From JAYTQG01 sp043746815 (GTDB lineage: Bacteria > Actinomycetota > Thermoleophilia > Miltoncostaeales > Miltoncostaeaceae), in assembly GCA_043746815.1 (NCBI GenBank), contig JAYTQG010000018.1, forward strand, positions 1 through 5,524: DNA of 5,524 nucleotides, read 5' to 3'. The translations under genes and the position numbers were made by a program. Of this stretch, positions 1-5,524 are shown piece by piece (the first letter of the stretch is position 1; each line of letters begins with the position of its first letter). The notes under the pieces were generated by a model. The model was given only the letters and a program-made list of their open reading frames with translations. It had not been told where the DNA came from and searched no databases.

Positions 1-87
1 GGCCTCCAACACACTCGTTGGGAGCGAGGTGAGGTACTCGCCCACGTGCGTGTCGGCGATGAGACCAACCCGAGTGGTTCGGGCCAC
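1..87 (-). CDS. Metallophosphoesterase, YfcE/MJ0936-like (N-terminal 29 codons only)
   Basis: This partial gene is cut by the left edge. It starts with GTG at 87-85 and stays open to base 1, giving 29 residues. The visible protein begins with a short polar stretch followed by VGLIADTHVGE (residues 7-17). That is a hydrophobic strand ending in the D-x-H motif (Asp12, His14) which supplies the first metal ligands in calcineurin-like phosphoesterases. The following LPTSVLEA matches the 'leucine-proline, then helix' layout of the small YfcE/MJ0936 group, whose members are usually about 150-250 residues long. The GTG shares one base with the ddl stop codon (TAGTG). No upstream in-frame start was found nearby and no clear Shine-Dalgarno is present, so translational coupling to ddl is likely. 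Members of the family are metal-dependent phosphodiesterases or phosphatases of varied substrate. The substrate here cannot be told, and the remaining metal-binding motifs lie outside the window. Confidence 0.75.
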   Translation of the reverse strand, partial: MARTTRVGLIADTHVGEYLTSLPTSVLEA

Positions 88-1121
88 TACGAACGGTACC
101 GGGCTCGATCGGCAAAGTCGGCGAGAGCGAGTGCGATGAGGCGATCCAGCAGATCCCCGTACGCGATTCCACCCGCTTCGAAGAGCTTCGCGTAAACGCT
201 TGTGGGCGTGAAGCCGGGGATCGTGTTGATCTCCGAGATCAGGACCTCGCCCGCCGCCGTTGCGAAGAAATCGATCCGGGCAAGTCCTCTGCAGCCGAGT
301 GTGCGGAATGCATCGCGCCCCAGTGACTGAACCCGGGCGGCAACTTCAGCCGGGATGTTCGCGGGGACGGCCAGCTGCATCCGGCCCGCCTCGTACTTGG
401 TCTCGTAGTCGTACCACTCGGCGTCGTAAAGGATCTGCCCAACGGGAGAGACGTCAACGTCATCGTTTCCGAGGATCCCAACCTCGACCTCGGCCCCGAC
501 AACGGCCCGTTCAATCAGAACGCGCGGGTCATGCGAGAGCGCAAGGGCAATCGCCGCGTCAAGCGCGGTCTCGTCGGTCACACGGCTAATCCCGACGCTC
601 GAACCCAACCGGGCAGGCTTGACGAAACAGGTCACACCGATCTCGTCCATGACGCGCTGGTGAACACGCACGGGGTCGCTGGCCCAATCCGGCCCGAGCA
701 CAAGGATACCGTCGCAGGTTGGAATCCCCGCCTGGCGCATCAGGTCCTTGCAGATGGCCTTGTCCATCGCCATCGCCGACGCTGCAACCCCGGAGCCGAC
801 GCATGCGACACCGACCGTGTCGCAGACCCCCTGCACCGCACCGTCCTCCCCGAACGGTCCGTGAAGCACCGGGAACACCACGTCAAGTGGCCGCGACGGA
901 GAACCATTCAGACTGGCCAGGGTCGGTGCCCCGTCACCGTCAACCGCAAGCGCCACCGGGTGGCCGTCGGTGCTCCAACGGCCGTCCCGAGAGATGTCAA
1001 CCGGCGTGACCTCGTATTGGACAGCGTTCAGTCCGGCGAGGACGCCAGCCCCGGATGAACGCGACACCTCGTGCTCGCTGCTTTTCCCTCCTGACAGGAC
1101 AGCAATACGAAGGCGACTCAT
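87..1121 (-). CDS. ddl: D-alanine--D-alanine ligase
   Basis: This cytoplasmic ATP-grasp enzyme joins two D-alanines, using ATP, to make the dipeptide that ends the peptidoglycan stem peptide. At 344 residues it is of normal family length. The N-terminal domain carries VLSGGKSSEHEVS (8-20), with Glu16 at the place of E. coli DdlB Glu15, and HGPFGEDG (87-94). The ATP-grasp part has FVKPARLGSSVG (166-177), including Lys168 and the serine loop, then the IERAVVGAEVEVG strand (203-215). Metal- and substrate-binding residues follow: Arg282 and Asp284 in RIDFF, and Glu297 and Asn299 in SEINTIPGFT. The omega loop YDYETKY (237-243) ends in Lys-Tyr, aligned with DdlB Lys215-Tyr216. This Tyr marks D-Ala-D-Ala rather than D-Ala-D-Lac ligases. 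The ATG overlaps the pknB stop by four bases (ATGA). There is no Shine-Dalgarno, because the preceding codons are the proline tail of the kinase. No inactivating change is visible. Confidence 0.97.
   Translation of the reverse strand: MSRLRIAVLSGGKSSEHEVSRSSGAGVLAGLNAVQYEVTPVDISRDGRWSTDGHPVALAVDGDGAPTLASLNGSPSRPLDVVFPVLHGPFGEDGAVQGVCDTVGVACVGSGVAASAMAMDKAICKDLMRQAGIPTCDGILVLGPDWASDPVRVHQRVMDEIGVTCFVKPARLGSSVGISRVTDETALDAAIALALSHDPRVLIERAVVGAEVEVGILGNDDVDVSPVGQILYDAEWYDYETKYEAGRMQLAVPANIPAEVAARVQSLGRDAFRTLGCRGLARIDFFATAAGEVLISEINTIPGFTPTSVYAKLFEAGGIAYGDLLDRLIALALADFADRARYRS
393..428 (-). other. Ddl omega-loop specificity segment (YDAEWYDYETKY)
   Basis: This segment encodes Ddl residues 232-243. 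The closing Lys242-Tyr243 pair corresponds to the Lys-Tyr of E. coli DdlB that closes the active site and favours D-alanine as acceptor. Depsipeptide-forming ligases change this tyrosine. The visible sequence therefore predicts ordinary D-Ala-D-Ala ends and a vancomycin-susceptible type of precursor. The residue alignment is by eye. Confidence 0.8.
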
Positions 1122-3244
1122 GGCGGGGGCGGCGGGCCGCTGGACACGAAGATCGTCACCGTTGCATTTGGTGCTGCCTGTGTTTCAGCTGCCGGCTCCT
1201 GTCGCAGAACCTGCCCGGCAGGCTCCCCATTTGTCGGTGCCTCAGGTGTGGACGTTGAGGCGAATCCCGCCTGACTCAACTTGCCCTTGGCCGCGGCCTC
1301 GGTCTGACCGACGACACCGGGAATGGCTGAGGTCGCTGGGGCGGGGGGCCCGGAGCTGTAGAAGATCGTGATCTTCCCATCGACGCTCACCTTTGTTCCC
1401 TCTGGCGGGTCAATCGAGAGAACCGTCCCCTCAGGCTCACCATTCGCCGGTTCTTGGCTTTCGGACGTTGGCTTGAGGTTGAGCGCTGCCAACTTTGCGT
1501 AGACGCGCTTGGCGTTCTGACCGACGAGCCCAGTTGGAATCGTGATCTGGTCAGCGGCCTTCGCGACGATGACATCCACCTGAGTGCCCCGGGCAACCTT
1601 CGCTCCGCGGGCTGGGTGTTGCTCAATAATGGTCCCAACGACGGCCCGGCTTGTTCGGCCGTCCTGCTTGCCGACTCTCAGCCCAAATGGCTCAAGCGCG
1701 GAATTCGCCGCCGTCACGTCAAGTTTGCTGAGATCAGGAACGGTGACCTGCTCGAGCCCCTTGCTTACGACGATGTGGACGTCGGAGCCAGGGTCGGCCA
1801 GCGTCAGCCCGTCGGGACTCTGGCTGATGACGCTTCCCTTCGGGACCTGCGGGTCAAACTGAGGGTCATCCTCGACGATGTTGAACCCTTTCAGCAAGAC
1901 CTTCGCACGGTCGACGACCGTCCCCTTCACTTCAGGGACCTGAACCTGTTTCTTCCCGGAACTGACGAGCAGTTGGACAACGCTGTTCTTTGGAGCGTCT
2001 GTTCCGCCCGCAGGGCGGGTTCCGATCACCGAGCCTTTCTCGACCGTGGCGCTCGGTTGCTGGACCTCGGTAACCTGAAAGCGTTGCTTCTCGAGGGCCG
2101 CTTTTGCGTCGGCGGGCGATAGGGCTAATCCCGCGACGTCGGTGATCTTGACAGTCGAGTCCCGGCCAGCAAGCAGCGAGAAGGCGAGCAGGGCACCAGC
2201 TACCGCGAGAAGTCCGACCAGGAGGGCAACCAGTCGGCCGCGGCCGCGACGCGGCGCTGGCAAGGCGGCCTTGCGACGTGCTGGCGGTCCGCCACGGCGG
2301 GGTGGCGGTGGCCCAGGCTGGGCGCGCCGAGCCGGGATCACCGTTGTCTCAGCCGTCCCTTGGATGACCGTGGTTTCGCCGGTCTCCTGCTGAGCGATGA
2401 TGCGCGTTTCACCCTCTCCGGTCAATTCGGCGCGCACGGATTTGAGGGCCCGTGCAAAGTCCTCGGCGTGCATGTACCGGTCGCTTGGGTGCTTCTCCAG
2501 CGCCCGCATGACGACACCAGCCAGCTGTGGAGGCAGCGATGGCTGGAAGGTTCGCGGGTCGGGTGCAGGGTCGTTGACCTGCATGAGTGCCACGGTCACG
2601 GGACGGTCGCCGTCGAACGGGACCCGCCCGGTCAGCATTTCGTACAGGACGATTCCTGCGGAGTAGCAGTCAGACGCGGCGGTCACCTCGCGTCCCTGGG
2701 CCTGCTCGGGCGATAGATACTGAGCCGTCCCGATGATGAGGCCCGCCTCCGTGAGGTCGGTTGCACCAGCGCGAGCGATGCCGAAGTCGGTCACTTTCAC
2801 GCGGCCATCGTCGGTGAACATCACGTTTTGTGGCTTCACGTCCCGGTGAATCACGTCACGCTTATGCGCCGCGGCAAGCGCGTTCAACAGCTGGATCTGG
2901 ATGTCGATCGCTTCGACGGGGGTGAACCGTCCCTGCTCGCGAATCTCACGCTTGAGATCCGGGCCAGCGAGGTGCTCCATCACAATGAAGTACGAGCCAT
3001 CCGCCTCACCGCGATCGAAGACGGAAACGATATTCGGATGGTTCAAGGCAGCGGCGCTGGTGGCCTCCCGACGGAAGCGCTCCACGAACGCGGGGTCCGA
3101 CGAATAGCGCTCCGACAAGATCTTGACCGCGACCTCACGGTCTAGCTTGCGGTCGTGGGCCAGGTAGACGCGGGCCATCCCGCCTGAACCCAGCTGGCGG
3201 ATGATCTCGTAGCGGTCAGCGATGACCTGCCCTGGCACGGTCAC
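1118..3244 (-). CDS. pknB: PknB-type Ser/Thr protein kinase with PASTA repeats
   Basis: A 708-residue single-pass membrane kinase. The cytoplasmic kinase domain (about 12-270) has all catalytic elements: glycine loop LGSGGMARVY (18-27), Lys41 in VAVK, Glu60, HRDVKPQN (133-140, Asp135), DFG (153-155) and GTAQYLSPEQ (172-181). A juxtamembrane segment (271-337) holds three ET(T/R)(V/I)I motifs and then an Arg/Pro-rich stretch. One transmembrane helix (about 338-360) follows, and the extracellular part (365-703) is made of five PASTA units, which in this family bind muropeptides or lipid II. The protein ends in PPPPP. Such kinases phosphorylate wall-synthesis and division proteins and FHA-domain partners. 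The GTG start overlaps the pbpA stop (GTGA). A second GTG at codon 3 is also possible, with a weak GGGCGGA about 10 bases ahead of it. Mycobacterial PknB is shorter (626 residues, four PASTA). It is the only kinase in the visible operon, with no pknA before it. Confidence 0.96.
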   Translation of the reverse strand: MTVPGQVIADRYEIIRQLGSGGMARVYLAHDRKLDREVAVKILSERYSSDPAFVERFRREATSAAALNHPNIVSVFDRGEADGSYFIVMEHLAGPDLKREIREQGRFTPVEAIDIQIQLLNALAAAHKRDVIHRDVKPQNVMFTDDGRVKVTDFGIARAGATDLTEAGLIIGTAQYLSPEQAQGREVTAASDCYSAGIVLYEMLTGRVPFDGDRPVTVALMQVNDPAPDPRTFQPSLPPQLAGVVMRALEKHPSDRYMHAEDFARALKSVRAELTGEGETRIIAQQETGETTVIQGTAETTVIPARRAQPGPPPPRRGGPPARRKAALPAPRRGRGRLVALLVGLLAVAGALLAFSLLAGRDSTVKITDVAGLALSPADAKAALEKQRFQVTEVQQPSATVEKGSVIGTRPAGGTDAPKNSVVQLLVSSGKKQVQVPEVKGTVVDRAKVLLKGFNIVEDDPQFDPQVPKGSVISQSPDGLTLADPGSDVHIVVSKGLEQVTVPDLSKLDVTAANSALEPFGLRVGKQDGRTSRAVVGTIIEQHPARGAKVARGTQVDVIVAKAADQITIPTGLVGQNAKRVYAKLAALNLKPTSESQEPANGEPEGTVLSIDPPEGTKVSVDGKITIFYSSGPPAPATSAIPGVVGQTEAAAKGKLSQAGFASTSTPEAPTNGEPAGQVLRQEPAAETQAAPNATVTIFVSSGPPPPP
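1136..2152 (-). repeat. Array of five PASTA domain repeats in PknB
   Basis: Five consecutive units of about 65-70 residues make up the extracellular part of the kinase. By eye they are: unit 1 at 2152-1955 (residues 365-430), unit 2 at 1951-1757 (432-496), unit 3 at 1756-1559 (497-562), unit 4 at 1558-1349 (563-632) and unit 5 at 1348-1136 (633-703). Most show the family pattern: an (I/V)P-x(2-4)-(V/L)-G-like opening, a helix with A-x2-L, a central G-x-(V/I)-(I/L) strand followed by P, and a closing hydrophobic strand (V-x-(I/L)-(F/L)-V-S-S-G or similar). Unit 1 lacks the opening proline. Units 4 and 5 are the most alike: both contain NGEP-x-G-x-VL and end in SSGPP. Confidence 0.85.
2165..2233 (-). 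other. PknB transmembrane segment
   Basis: Residues 338-360 form an uninterrupted run rich in Leu, Ala, Val and Gly. It is preceded by a strongly basic stretch (RRGRGR) and followed by Arg-Asp. By the positive-inside rule this puts the kinase domain in the cytoplasm and the PASTA array outside. Confidence 0.9.
2336..2413 (-). other. PknB juxtamembrane ET(T/R)(V/I)I motif cluster
   Basis: Residues 278-303 contain three short similar motifs: GETRII (278-283), GETTVI (289-294) and AETTVI (298-303), separated by 11 and then 9 residues. They lie between the kinase domain and the membrane, where mycobacterial PknB is autophosphorylated and recruits FHA-domain proteins. The ETT core resembles the ETTSVF motif phosphorylated in mycobacterial GarA. 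The repeat is seen directly; its role as an FHA docking site is inferred. Confidence 0.5.
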
Positions 3245-4683
3245 GGCGTCCGCCCAGTTGCGGCCAGCGCCGCCCGCATGACCGCGGACGCAACCGGCGC
3301 CGCGACGCCACCACCCGTTGCCGGGGTGTTCGCGATGACTACGGCGACCGCGACCTTTGCGTTCGTTTGGGGGGCAAACCCAATGAACCAGGCGTCGTTC
3401 TGGCCAGGGCGGCCCGTCTCGGCGGTACCGGTCTTTCCGGCCACCGAGAGTCCCGCGACGTCCGCTGCTTGTCCTGTTCCCTCTTCCACCACACGACGCA
3501 TCATGGCGGCCACCGCGGCTGCCGTCTCGGGGCTGGTGGCTCGGCCCGCTTCCTCCGGACGGACTTCCTTCACGATATCTCCGCCACGGTCCTTCACCTG
3601 GCTGACGAGGTGCGGGGTCATCCGGAGACCACCGTTCGCAATTGCTGCGGCGACGATGGCCATCTGCAGGGGGGTCACGTCCAGCTGCTCCTGCCCAATC
3701 GCCAGGCGCGCCGAATCACCCGTGGGATCTTCATTTGCCAGCAACTTACCCTCGCGAAACCGCCCAGATGAGAAGACTTCCTCTGGCCGCAGATCGATCC
3801 CAGGACGGGTACCGAAGCCGAATGCGGTCATCGTCTTCCCGAGCTTCTCGGGACCCAACTGGGCGCCGATGGCGGCGAAGGTGGTGTTGATCGATTTGAC
3901 GAGGGCAGTTTGAAGATCATGGGCGCCGTAGACGTGACCCCCGAAGTTCGTAATCGCCCGACCGTTCTTTTCATACCGCCCTCGGTCGACGAACGGGGAC
4001 GTCGGACTGAACGTCCCGCTATCAAGGGCGGCGATTGTGGTCAGCACCTTGAACGTTGAGCCGGGCGGGTACCGGCTTTGTGTCGCACGGCTATAGAGGG
4101 GCTTATTCGGATCTTTCAAGATCGCCCCAAAGTCACCCGCGACCTTGCTGAGATCGAAGCTCGGTGTGGAGAGCAGGGCGAGAACATTCCCAGTCGCCGG
4201 TTCGATCGCGACGACAGCTCCCTCCTGACCAGCCATCGCGGTGATGGCCGCCTGTTGGATCCGACTGTCGATCGTCAGCCGGACGCTGGCGCCCCGTTTG
4301 GTGCTGGACCGGAATTGATCGAACAGTGACTCCGCACTGAAGCTCCCACCGAGGTACCGATTCCACGAGCTCTCGAGACCGGTGGTCCCCTGGTTTGGAG
4401 ACGAATAGCCGATCGCATTCGAGGCGAGCGTTGGCCGAGGGTAGACCCGTTGGAAGATTTGCCGGTCCCTGCGCCGAACCGCCCGGCTTCGGGCGACAAC
4501 TACCCCATCCGCAGTGGTGATGTTTCCGCGGTCGATCAGAAGTTCGCGCTCAGCAACGCGGGGGTTGTCGGTGCGAGCGCTGAGGCGGTCCGCGGCGACG
4601 ATTTGCCAGTAGCCGAGCATCAGTACCACCGCGCCAAAACCGCTCGCGAGTGCCAGGTATAGACGTCTGAGGGAGCGGTTCAT
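3241..4683 (-). CDS. pbpA: Class B penicillin-binding protein (PbpA/FtsI-like transpeptidase)
   Basis: A 480-residue D,D-transpeptidase that cross-links peptidoglycan stem peptides outside the membrane and is the target of beta-lactams. A short basic N-terminus (MNRSLRRLY) and one uncleaved membrane anchor (about 9-30) lead into a compact N-terminal region (about 31-135) containing NPR and RGNITTADG, as in the short PbpA group. The transpeptidase domain has all three active-site motifs: STFK (Ser209 nucleophile, Lys212), SIN (264-266) and KTGTAE (417-422), followed by NDAWFIGFAP. The length is close to that of mycobacterial PbpA (about 490). No PASTA domain is attached. The ATG overlaps the rodA stop by four bases (ATGA) and is preceded by GAGGGG eight bases upstream, the clearest ribosome-binding site in the window. 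Lying directly after a SEDS gene, it is expected to form the paired polymerase/cross-linker complex with that protein. Whether it serves division or elongation cannot be told from sequence alone. Confidence 0.96.
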   Translation of the reverse strand: MNRSLRRLYLALASGFGAVVLMLGYWQIVAADRLSARTDNPRVAERELLIDRGNITTADGVVVARSRAVRRRDRQIFQRVYPRPTLASNAIGYSSPNQGTTGLESSWNRYLGGSFSAESLFDQFRSSTKRGASVRLTIDSRIQQAAITAMAGQEGAVVAIEPATGNVLALLSTPSFDLSKVAGDFGAILKDPNKPLYSRATQSRYPPGSTFKVLTTIAALDSGTFSPTSPFVDRGRYEKNGRAITNFGGHVYGAHDLQTALVKSINTTFAAIGAQLGPEKLGKTMTAFGFGTRPGIDLRPEEVFSSGRFREGKLLANEDPTGDSARLAIGQEQLDVTPLQMAIVAAAIANGGLRMTPHLVSQVKDRGGDIVKEVRPEEAGRATSPETAAAVAAMMRRVVEEGTGQAADVAGLSVAGKTGTAETGRPGQNDAWFIGFAPQTNAKVAVAVVIANTPATGGGVAAPVASAVMRAALAATGRTP

Positions 4684-5524
4684 GCGACCAACCCCTCGTC
4701 GCTGCTCCCGCGGAGGCGCTGCGGAGCAGCCGAGCGGTGGCTGATGATCAGGAGCAGCGCAACCAATAGGAAGTTCGTTACGACGCTGGACCCTCCGTAG
4801 CTCATGAAGGGGAATGTGACGCCGGTCAAGGGGAACAGGCGAACAATTCCGCCCAGAATCACGAGCGTCTGGAGCCCAATCGCGGTGGTCAACCCCGCGG
4901 CGAGAAGTTTGGAGAAGCCATCGTTTGCCCGTGAGGCAATGGCAAGTCCTCGACCGACCAGCAGGAGAACGATGAGGATGATCGCGACGCCTCCGACAAA
5001 CCCGAGTTCATCCGCTGGCGCGGAGAAAATGAAGTCAGTCTTTTGCGCGGGGATCTTGGTCGCCCCGCTCTCAGAGATCAGGAGGCCTTTTCCGAGGCCC
5101 GGGCCGAACAGGCCACCCTCCCCGAGGGCGTACAGCGATTGGACCATTTGGTAGCCGGTACCGAGTGGGTCGTTGAACGGGTGTAGCCAGGTGTCAACAC
5201 GTACTCGAATTTTGGGCACCGTCAGCCAAACGCCAACGCACCCGACCAGGAACGCACCCGTTCCTGCAGCGACGTATGCGATACGACCGGAGGCGAGGTA
5301 GAGCATCGCGAGGAAAATTCCGAAGAACAGCAAGGCCGTTCCAAAGTCATTCAGCACCCCAGCCAGCGCAAGCGCGATGAGACAAAACGCGAGCATGGGA
5401 GCTAGGTGGCGGCCAGCCGGGAGTTGCACCCCCAAGTGGCGTTGCGTTGGGATCGCGAGCACCTCGCGATGGTCACGCAAATAGCCGGCCAGGAAGATCA
5501 CAACGAGAATCTTTGAGACCTCGC
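4680..5524 (-). CDS. rodA: FtsW/RodA/SpoVE family SEDS glycosyltransferase (5' end missing)
   Basis: A multispanning membrane protein that polymerises lipid II into glycan strands together with a class B PBP. The gene runs off the right edge: the frame is open through base 5524, so the GTG at 5501-5499 is an internal Val codon, not the start. The 280 visible residues are the C-terminal part of a protein usually of about 400-480. Counting the Glu at 5522-5520 as residue 1, the fragment opens with EVSKILVVIFLAGYLRDHREVL and continues with NDFGTALLFF (58-67) and the large extracellular loop with GYQMVQSLYALGEGGLFGPGLGKG (123-146). It then has KTDFIFSAPADELGFVGG (161-178), whose Asp163 matches the proposed catalytic Asp, and PLTGVTFPFMSYGGSS (231-246), close to the family signature. 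At least six membrane helices are visible. The pattern is nearest the actinobacterial RodA type (as in Rv0017c), and synteny with pbpA and pknB supports that name. FtsW remains a possible label. Confidence 0.95.
   Translation of the reverse strand, partial: EVSKILVVIFLAGYLRDHREVLAIPTQRHLGVQLPAGRHLAPMLAFCLIALALAGVLNDFGTALLFFGIFLAMLYLASGRIAYVAAGTGAFLVGCVGVWLTVPKIRVRVDTWLHPFNDPLGTGYQMVQSLYALGEGGLFGPGLGKGLLISESGATKIPAQKTDFIFSAPADELGFVGGVAIILIVLLLVGRGLAIASRANDGFSKLLAAGLTTAIGLQTLVILGGIVRLFPLTGVTFPFMSYGGSSVVTNFLLVALLLIISHRSAAPQRLRGSSDEGLVA
4692..4697 (-). promoter_or_regulatory. Shine-Dalgarno of pbpA
   Basis: GAGGGG on the minus strand lies eight bases before the pbpA ATG and inside the last codons of rodA. 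It supports that ATG as the real start and shows that pbpA can recruit ribosomes itself despite the ATGA overlap. Confidence 0.6.

Noticed and set aside
531..1058. Plus-strand open frame of 175 codons
   Set aside because: It is antisense to ddl, rich in Arg, His and Pro, and has no domain or ribosome-binding site. The ddl reading is certain from its active-site motifs.
1129..1140. GC hairpin at the pknB/ddl junction as a terminator
   Set aside because: The stem is only four or five base pairs, has no T-run after it, and sits inside coding sequence before an overlapping gene. It is mentioned only as possible start-site structure.
1454..2122. Long plus-strand open frame of 222 codons
   Set aside because: It lies wholly antisense to the PASTA region of pknB. 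The protein shows no recognisable domain, and long antisense frames are common in G+C-rich coding DNA.
3278..3913. Plus-strand open frame of 211 codons
   Set aside because: It is antisense to the transpeptidase domain of pbpA, has an Ala/Pro/Ser/Arg-biased composition typical of a shadow frame, and shows no motif.
3241..4683. PBP as a truncated or degraded FtsI because of its short N-terminal region
   Set aside because: The 480-residue length and NPR/RGNI region fit the short PbpA group, and all three catalytic motifs are intact.
5499..5501. GTG as the start of the RodA/FtsW gene
   Set aside because: The frame continues upstream to the window edge with conserved family sequence (EVSKILV before VIFLAGYL), so this codon is internal and the gene is partial.
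1..5524. Mobile element, CRISPR array, RNA gene or foreign island
   Set aside because: No repeat arrays, inverted-repeat ends, transposase motifs or tRNA-like folds were seen. All bases are accounted for by five housekeeping genes of similar composition.

Overview
The window is entirely coding. It holds five genes, all reading right to left on the minus strand, joined end to start with no intergenic space. In transcription order they are: a RodA/FtsW-type SEDS glycan polymerase (5' part cut off by the right edge), a PbpA-type class B penicillin-binding protein, a PknB-type membrane Ser/Thr kinase with extracellular PASTA repeats, a D-alanine--D-alanine ligase, and the first 29 codons of a YfcE/MJ0936-type metallophosphoesterase cut off by the left edge. 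Successive genes overlap by 4, 4, 4 and 1 bases, so this is almost certainly one polycistronic transcript whose promoter lies beyond the right edge.

The order rodA-pbpA-pknB is the known actinobacterial cell-wall growth/kinase cluster. In Mycobacterium it reads pstP-rodA-pbpA-pknA-pknB, with FHA-domain genes further upstream. Here no pknA lies between pbpA and pknB, and ddl follows pknB directly. G+C is roughly 60-65% by eye. Together this suggests an actinomycetote outside the mycobacteria and corynebacteria. A deep-branching class such as Thermoleophilia or Acidimicrobiia is a guess from the single-kinase layout, not a demonstrated placement.

The genes fit one process. The SEDS protein would polymerise glycan from lipid II and the PBP would cross-link the stem peptides. 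The kinase would sense wall fragments or lipid II through its PASTA tail and phosphorylate regulators, and Ddl would make the D-Ala-D-Ala dipeptide ending the stem peptide. The phosphoesterase at the end has no evident wall role and may be a passenger.

The window is a well-conserved housekeeping region, not a new system. The points worth a second look are fine-scale: three ET(T/R)(V/I)I motifs in the kinase juxtamembrane segment that resemble FHA-docking phosphothreonine sites, an activation loop that appears to keep only one of the two canonical threonines, a fifth PASTA unit that looks like a duplicate of the fourth, and a polyproline C-terminus whose codons occupy the place where the ddl ribosome-binding site should be. 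No tRNA, rRNA, CRISPR array, mobile element or terminator was seen.
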